Assembly (NCBI GenBank): GCA_963555705.1
Contig: OY743188.1
Coordinates: forward strand, 29,843,383 to 29,907,382
Reading direction: 5' to 3'
From: Ligustrum vulgare
Lineage: Eukaryota > Streptophyta > Magnoliopsida > Lamiales > Oleaceae
DNA length: 64,000 bases
Shown: positions 59,833 through 64,000 of the stretch, one piece after another
How positions within the stretch are numbered: position 1 is the stretch's first letter
Layout: each line of letters opens with the position of its first letter
Translations under genes and position numbers: made by a program
Notes under the pieces: model-generated
Told to the model about the DNA's origin: nothing
The model's database searches: none
Seen by the model: the letters and a program-made list of their open reading frames with translations, nothing else

Positions 59833-62664
59833 TACGCATTCTTTTATTTCATTTTCACTTGCTGTAAATGCGAATCAAAAGCCAGAACTTTTAAATAGTT
59901 GTTTGGTAGTTGCTACCCCAGTAGGAGAATCACTTTTAGCTGATAGTGTATATCGAGATTGTGGGATTAAAGTGAATGAACATGAGTTGAAGGCAAATTT
60001 GATACCTCTTGGAAAACATGATTTTGATATTATTCTGGGCATGGACTTTTTATCTGCAAATCATGCTTCAGTTGATTGCTTTCGAAAAGAGGTTGTGTTT
60101 AGACAACCTGAAGTAATATTTAGTGGACAACGCAGAATTTTACCATCTTGTGTCATTTCTGCTATTGTCGCTAGAAGATTGCTCAACAAGGGTTGTTATG
60201 CATATTTAGCTCATGTTATTGATAAAAATGTTAGCAAAACAAAACTTGAAGAAATTCCAGTGGTCCGAGAATTTCCTAATGTATTTCCAAAAGAATTTCT
60301 AGGTTTACCACCCGACAGGGACATTGAATTTACTATGAATTTGATTCCCAGTATTGCACCTATTTCACGGGCACTATACAGAATGGCTCCAGCAGAACTA
60401 AAAGAATTGAAAACCCAATTACAGAAATTTGTCGACAAGGGTTTTATTAGACCTAATGTATCTTCGTGGGGAGCACCAGTTTTATCCGTGAAGAAGAAAG
60501 ATGGTACTATGCGGTTATGTATTTATTATAGACAGTTGAACAAGGTGACAATCCACAATAAATATCCTTTGCCACGTATTGATGATCTGTTTGATTATCT
60601 TTGAGGTGCTACAGTATTTTCAAAGATTGATTTGCATTCTGAATATCGCCAACTCAAAATCAGAGATAGTGATGTACCGAAGACTGCTTTCAGAACTAGA
60701 TATGGCCATTATGAATTTCTTGTAATGCCGTTTGGGTTGACCAATGTTCCAGCAGCATTCATGGATATGATGAACAAAGTGTTTCGTCCATACTTAGATA
60801 GATTTGTGATTGTATTCATTGATGACATATTGGTGTATTCTTGAGATCATGAGGAGCACATAGAAAATCTCAAGTCATTTTGTAAACCTTGCATGACAAA
60901 AGGTTATATGCTAAATTCAGTAAATGTGAATTTTGGCTCAATAGAGTTGTATTTTTAGGACATGTCATATCAGTTGAGGGAATATATGTAGACCCACAGA
61001 AAACAGAAGCAGTCGTGAAATGGGAAAGACCTACTAGTGTGACAGAAATACGGAGTTTTCTCGGATTAGCAGGTTACTACCGTCGTTTTGTGGAGGGATT
61101 TTCTAAACTTGCTCTTCCTTTGACTAGTTTGACTAGAAAGAATGCTAAATTTGTGTGGACTGAAGAATGTGAAAAGACATTTCTAGAATTGAAGAATCGA
61201 CTAGTTTCAGCTCCAATTCTCACTCTTCCATCTCTAGGAGAAGAATTTGTAATATATAGTGATGGTTCACGTCAGGGCTTTGGTTTTGTTTTGATGCAAA
61301 ATGGTAAGGTTATAGCCTACGCTTCTAGAAAGTTGAAGAAGCATGAATTGAATTATCCTACACATTACGTAGAGCTTGCCGCAGTTGTTTTAAAATTGAA
61401 GATTTGGGGGCATTACTTGTATAGAGGGAGATGTCAGATATTTACAGATCATAAGAGCTTGAAATACATTTTTGATCAGAAGGAATTGAACTTAAGACAA
61501 AGAAGATGGTTAGAGTTGATAAAAGATTATGACTGCAAAATTGATTATCATCCGGGGAAAGCTAATGTAATTGTTGATGCTCTCAGTAGGAAGACAGCTA
61601 GTTCTACGACATAGACAAACGCAATTTGTTCTTCTTTGTTCGATGAGTTCAGAAATTCACATGCTCAGTTGTCAGTGATCAGGTTGGGAGCATTGTTTCC
61701 AATTTTCAAGTAAGACCTACCTTGATTGACATAATTATGGAAGCTCGGACTCAAGATCCAGTATTGAATAAATTGAAGGAGGAAGTTAGTAATGGTAAGC
61801 ATACAGATTATACCATTCGAGGTGATGGAGCTTTGGTTATTGGAAAAAGATTGTGTGTTCCTGATGATTCAAAGTTGAAGAGAGAGATCCTAGAAGAAGC
61901 AAATGCATCCTAGTAGTACTAAAATGTATCGCGTACTCAAAGAACATTATTGGTGGCCTAGAATGAATAGAGAAATAGCTAAATTTGTATCCAGATGTCT
62001 TATTTGCCAACAAGTAAAGCCAGATCGCCAGAAAACATCTGACTTATTACAGACCTTGCCTACTCTTGAATGGAAATGGGAACATATCATTATGGATTTC
62101 TTATTTGGACTTCCTCGTACACAGAGTGGTCATGATGGTGTTTGGATCATTGTTGACAGGTTAAGAAAGACTGCTATATTTTTGCCTATTAAAGTTACTT
62201 ATTCACTAGATAGATTGGTAAAAAATATGTTGATGAGGTAGTCAGCTTATATGGAGCACCAGTATCTATTGTTTTGGATAGAGATTCTTGTTTTACTTCT
62301 AAATTTTGGCCAAGTTTGCAGCAAGCTATGGGTACTAAGCTATATTTTAGTACAACTTTTCATCCCCAGATAGATGGTCAATCAGAAAGAACTATACAGA
62401 CTTTGGAAGACATGTTGCGAGATTGTGTGCTACAGTTTAAAGGGAACTAGGATACTGATTTATCTTTAATGGAGTTTTCTTATAATAATAATTATCACTC
62501 GAGTATAGAAATGGCTCCTTTTGAAGCATTGTATGGTAGAAGATGTAGAACTCCGATTTGTTGGGATGAAGTTGGCGAGAGAAAATTGTCGGGTCCAGAA
62601 TTTATTCAGGTTAATTCTGAGAAAGTAAAGATAATCAAAGAAAAGCTGAAGACAACTCTTGCCA
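59833..62664 (+). pseudogene. Gypsy pol (protease end, RT, RNase H, integrase), inactivated
   Basis: Protease end with [21 protein letters not shown] with [34 protein letters not shown] and the active-site block [10 protein letters not shown] (about 60815-60842). RNase H with [12 protein letters not shown] and [12 protein letters not shown]. Integrase with the HHCC-type CLICQQVKPDRQK, the core start WEHIIMDFLFGLPRTQSGHD and MAPFEALYGRRCRTP. In-frame TGA stops occur at 60602 and 60842, and frameshifts near 60880, 61700, 61903 and 62230. Chromodomain and 3' end are absent. Encoded enzymes would copy and integrate the element, but no complete product is possible. Confidence 0.92.
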
Positions 62665-62960
62665 GTGTAAATCATATATTAACCAAACATTAGTCTATGG
62701 CACCAAATACCAGTGATCAATGCTCATTTGGTTGCGAAAACACCTGATGGGGAAAATTTTGCATTTTTTCAGCTGTTTGAGCAACCCACCAATGTGGTTG
62801 CAGAAAGTGTAAATTATATAATGACCAAACCTTTATTGCTGGTCTCAAGTATCAGAGACCAACCCTCCATTGGTCGTGAAAACTCCTAGTCGAGAATTTC
62901 CACTTTTTATAGGTTGCGTTAGCAATAAACCGTTGTGGGCTTCTTTTTTCATGCTTTAGA
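62665..62960. repeat. CACTA-like repeat block, right of the truncated Gypsy
   Basis: It shares GTGTAAATCATA, TGCTGTTTGAGC-type and CCAACCCTCCATTGGTC phrases with 1-1000 and 22640-23520, so this is the continuation of segment copy 3. Confidence 0.6.
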
Positions 62961-63546
62961 ACCATAGTTTAGAAGTATTCTACCATGTATCATGGTCCAC
63001 TACTAGTCATTTTGGGACGTGGCAATCCAAACCGAGCAACGAAAATTCGAAACAGAACTAAACGAGACTGTGTTTCGTTATGGATTCTTTCAATTTCAAT
63101 TAGCGGTTTGGGCTTAAATCAATCAATTAACTATAAAAAATTTCCATGATGAATCCATTTTGAACTGAAACGTAACATCTCGATTAACAAGAAAAAGAAA
63201 AACAACAATACAATATTGTGAGTCATATTATCTATCCATATTACTACATTGTAGTAGATGAAAGATTTGAAACTTTAGATGAGCTGAGAGACTTGAGAAA
63301 CTAATAGGGTCATGGTGAAGACGACTAGAGACAATAGGAGACTTTAATTCGAGGGCTAAGATTCTTCTTCATCTTCTTTAGGAAGAGGGACAGAGACTTT
63401 AGTTTCAATTTGTTGATTCTGTAATCATTTTTATTTAATAATAATTAAAAAAAAAACTCTATCAAGTTAGTTTAGGGAAAGTCGTATTGGGTGCTTGTAG
63501 TTGTTGGTTTTTGTTATGAGAGAAACTTATATTGATATATTTACTA
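62961..63546. other. Intergenic stretch without a recognised feature
   Basis: AT-rich, no gene or element end seen. Confidence 0.4.
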
Positions 63547-63838
63547 CTACCTCCGTCCCAAAAATATAGTTCTGCGGTTATTTTCACACGGATTAAGAAA
63601 TGGTAGTTAGTATAGTTAGGATATTAAATTTTATCAATGTTTTTCATTTGTACCATTTATCCCTTATTTATTGTTTTAAGTTGATTCACTTTGTTTCCAA
63701 CAAAAAATTTGAAAATGCAATAGTTAAGTAGTTAATGTGCATTGTACCCAGATAATGCATGCTCAATATGGAAACAAGATTATCTTTTTGGGACGGACAA
63801 AAATAGTATACATGACCATCTTTTTGGGACGGAGGGAG
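63547..63838. mobile_element. Stowaway MITE
   Basis: 292 bp with the Stowaway/Tc1-mariner terminus CTACCTCCGTCCCAAAAA on the left and TTTTTGGGACGGAGGGAG on the right, inside a TA duplication (63545-63546 and 63839-63840). Confidence 0.95.
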
Positions 63839-63868
63839 TAAATTTTTAGGAGACTCTCATCTGGATAG

Positions 63869-64000
63869 TGATGTGTGTCGCAATGCACCAAAATAATAAA
63901 TAATTCCTTACTTGCTAAATATTAATTAATAATGTAGTAGCGAGAGTAAGGGTCGATCCCACGAGGAACGGAAACTAATTTTAGTTGTTCGATCAATTAG
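63869..64000 (+). repeat. Start of a long terminal repeat, cut by the window end
   Basis: TGATGTGTGTCGCAATGCACC followed by AGGGTCGATCCCACGAGG, the same layout (CGCAATRCRAA... then a GATYR-CCCACGAGGA phrase) as the LTR starts at 17511 and 28642. The 3' part is outside the window. Confidence 0.5.

Larger units (their letters stand above)
53807..62664 (+). mobile_element. Ty3/Gypsy element, 3'-truncated and interrupted
   Basis: 5' LTR 53807-55482, primer-binding site TGGTATCAGAGC at 55486-55497, gag, then protease split by a solo LTR (57081-59832), RT, RNase H and integrase in the order typical of Gypsy. The sequence returns to CACTA-like repeats at about 62665, within the late integrase region, so the C-terminal part and the 3' LTR are missing. 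No target duplication can be seen. The LTR is related to that of the element at 34966, making this a candidate coding partner of the same family. Confidence 0.9.

Noticed and set aside
1..64000. tRNA genes
   Set aside because: The only tRNA-like strings are primer-binding-site matches to initiator tRNA-Met next to LTRs.

Overview
The window is nuclear DNA from a flowering plant, most likely a eudicot: spliced GT-AG genes, very AT-rich spacers, and plant-type Copia, Gypsy, Cassandra, CACTA, hAT, MULE and Stowaway elements. I cannot name the species. The recognisable host genes are a small cluster of PAR1 (photoassimilate-responsive protein 1) family genes, encoding short secreted cysteine-rich proteins. 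Three look intact: PAR1-B (minus, 4848-5853), PAR1-C (plus, 7029-7819) and PAR1-D (plus, 32531-33351). Each has three exons with matching phases. PAR1-A (1643-2012) is truncated, and two ~50-bp relics (1008-1060 and 31888-31947) mark lost minus-strand copies.

Layout. 1-2012 is segment copy 1 (CACTA-like repeat block, PAR1 relic, broken PAR1-A). 2013-10520 holds the divergent PAR1-B/PAR1-C pair among MITEs and an LTR fragment. 10521-17250 is a hAT-like MITE split by a degenerate Copia element (Copia-2). 17251-20700 is a decayed Gypsy fragment split by a solo LTR. About 21750-33600 is segment copy 2: the same repeat block, relic and an intact PAR1-D, split by Copia-1, which contains a solo LTR that contains another solo LTR. 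About 34690-62960 is a third copy of the non-PAR1 part of the segment, expanded by a 9.25-kb non-autonomous Gypsy-like element, a 3.4-kb solo LTR, a CACTA element, a hAT element and a 3'-truncated Gypsy element that is itself split by a 2.75-kb solo LTR. The window closes with a Stowaway MITE and the start of another LTR.

Most insertions are bounded by target-site duplications that can be read directly, so the order of events can be reconstructed. The ancestral unit seems to have been a head-to-head PAR1 pair. It was duplicated, the minus-strand partner was destroyed in two copies, and transposons then filled each copy independently. No autonomous element here is intact: coding regions carry stops and frameshifts. 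I found no tRNA gene, no functional rRNA gene and no CRISPR array. 5S-rRNA-like sequence is present only as the LTR domain of a Cassandra element.
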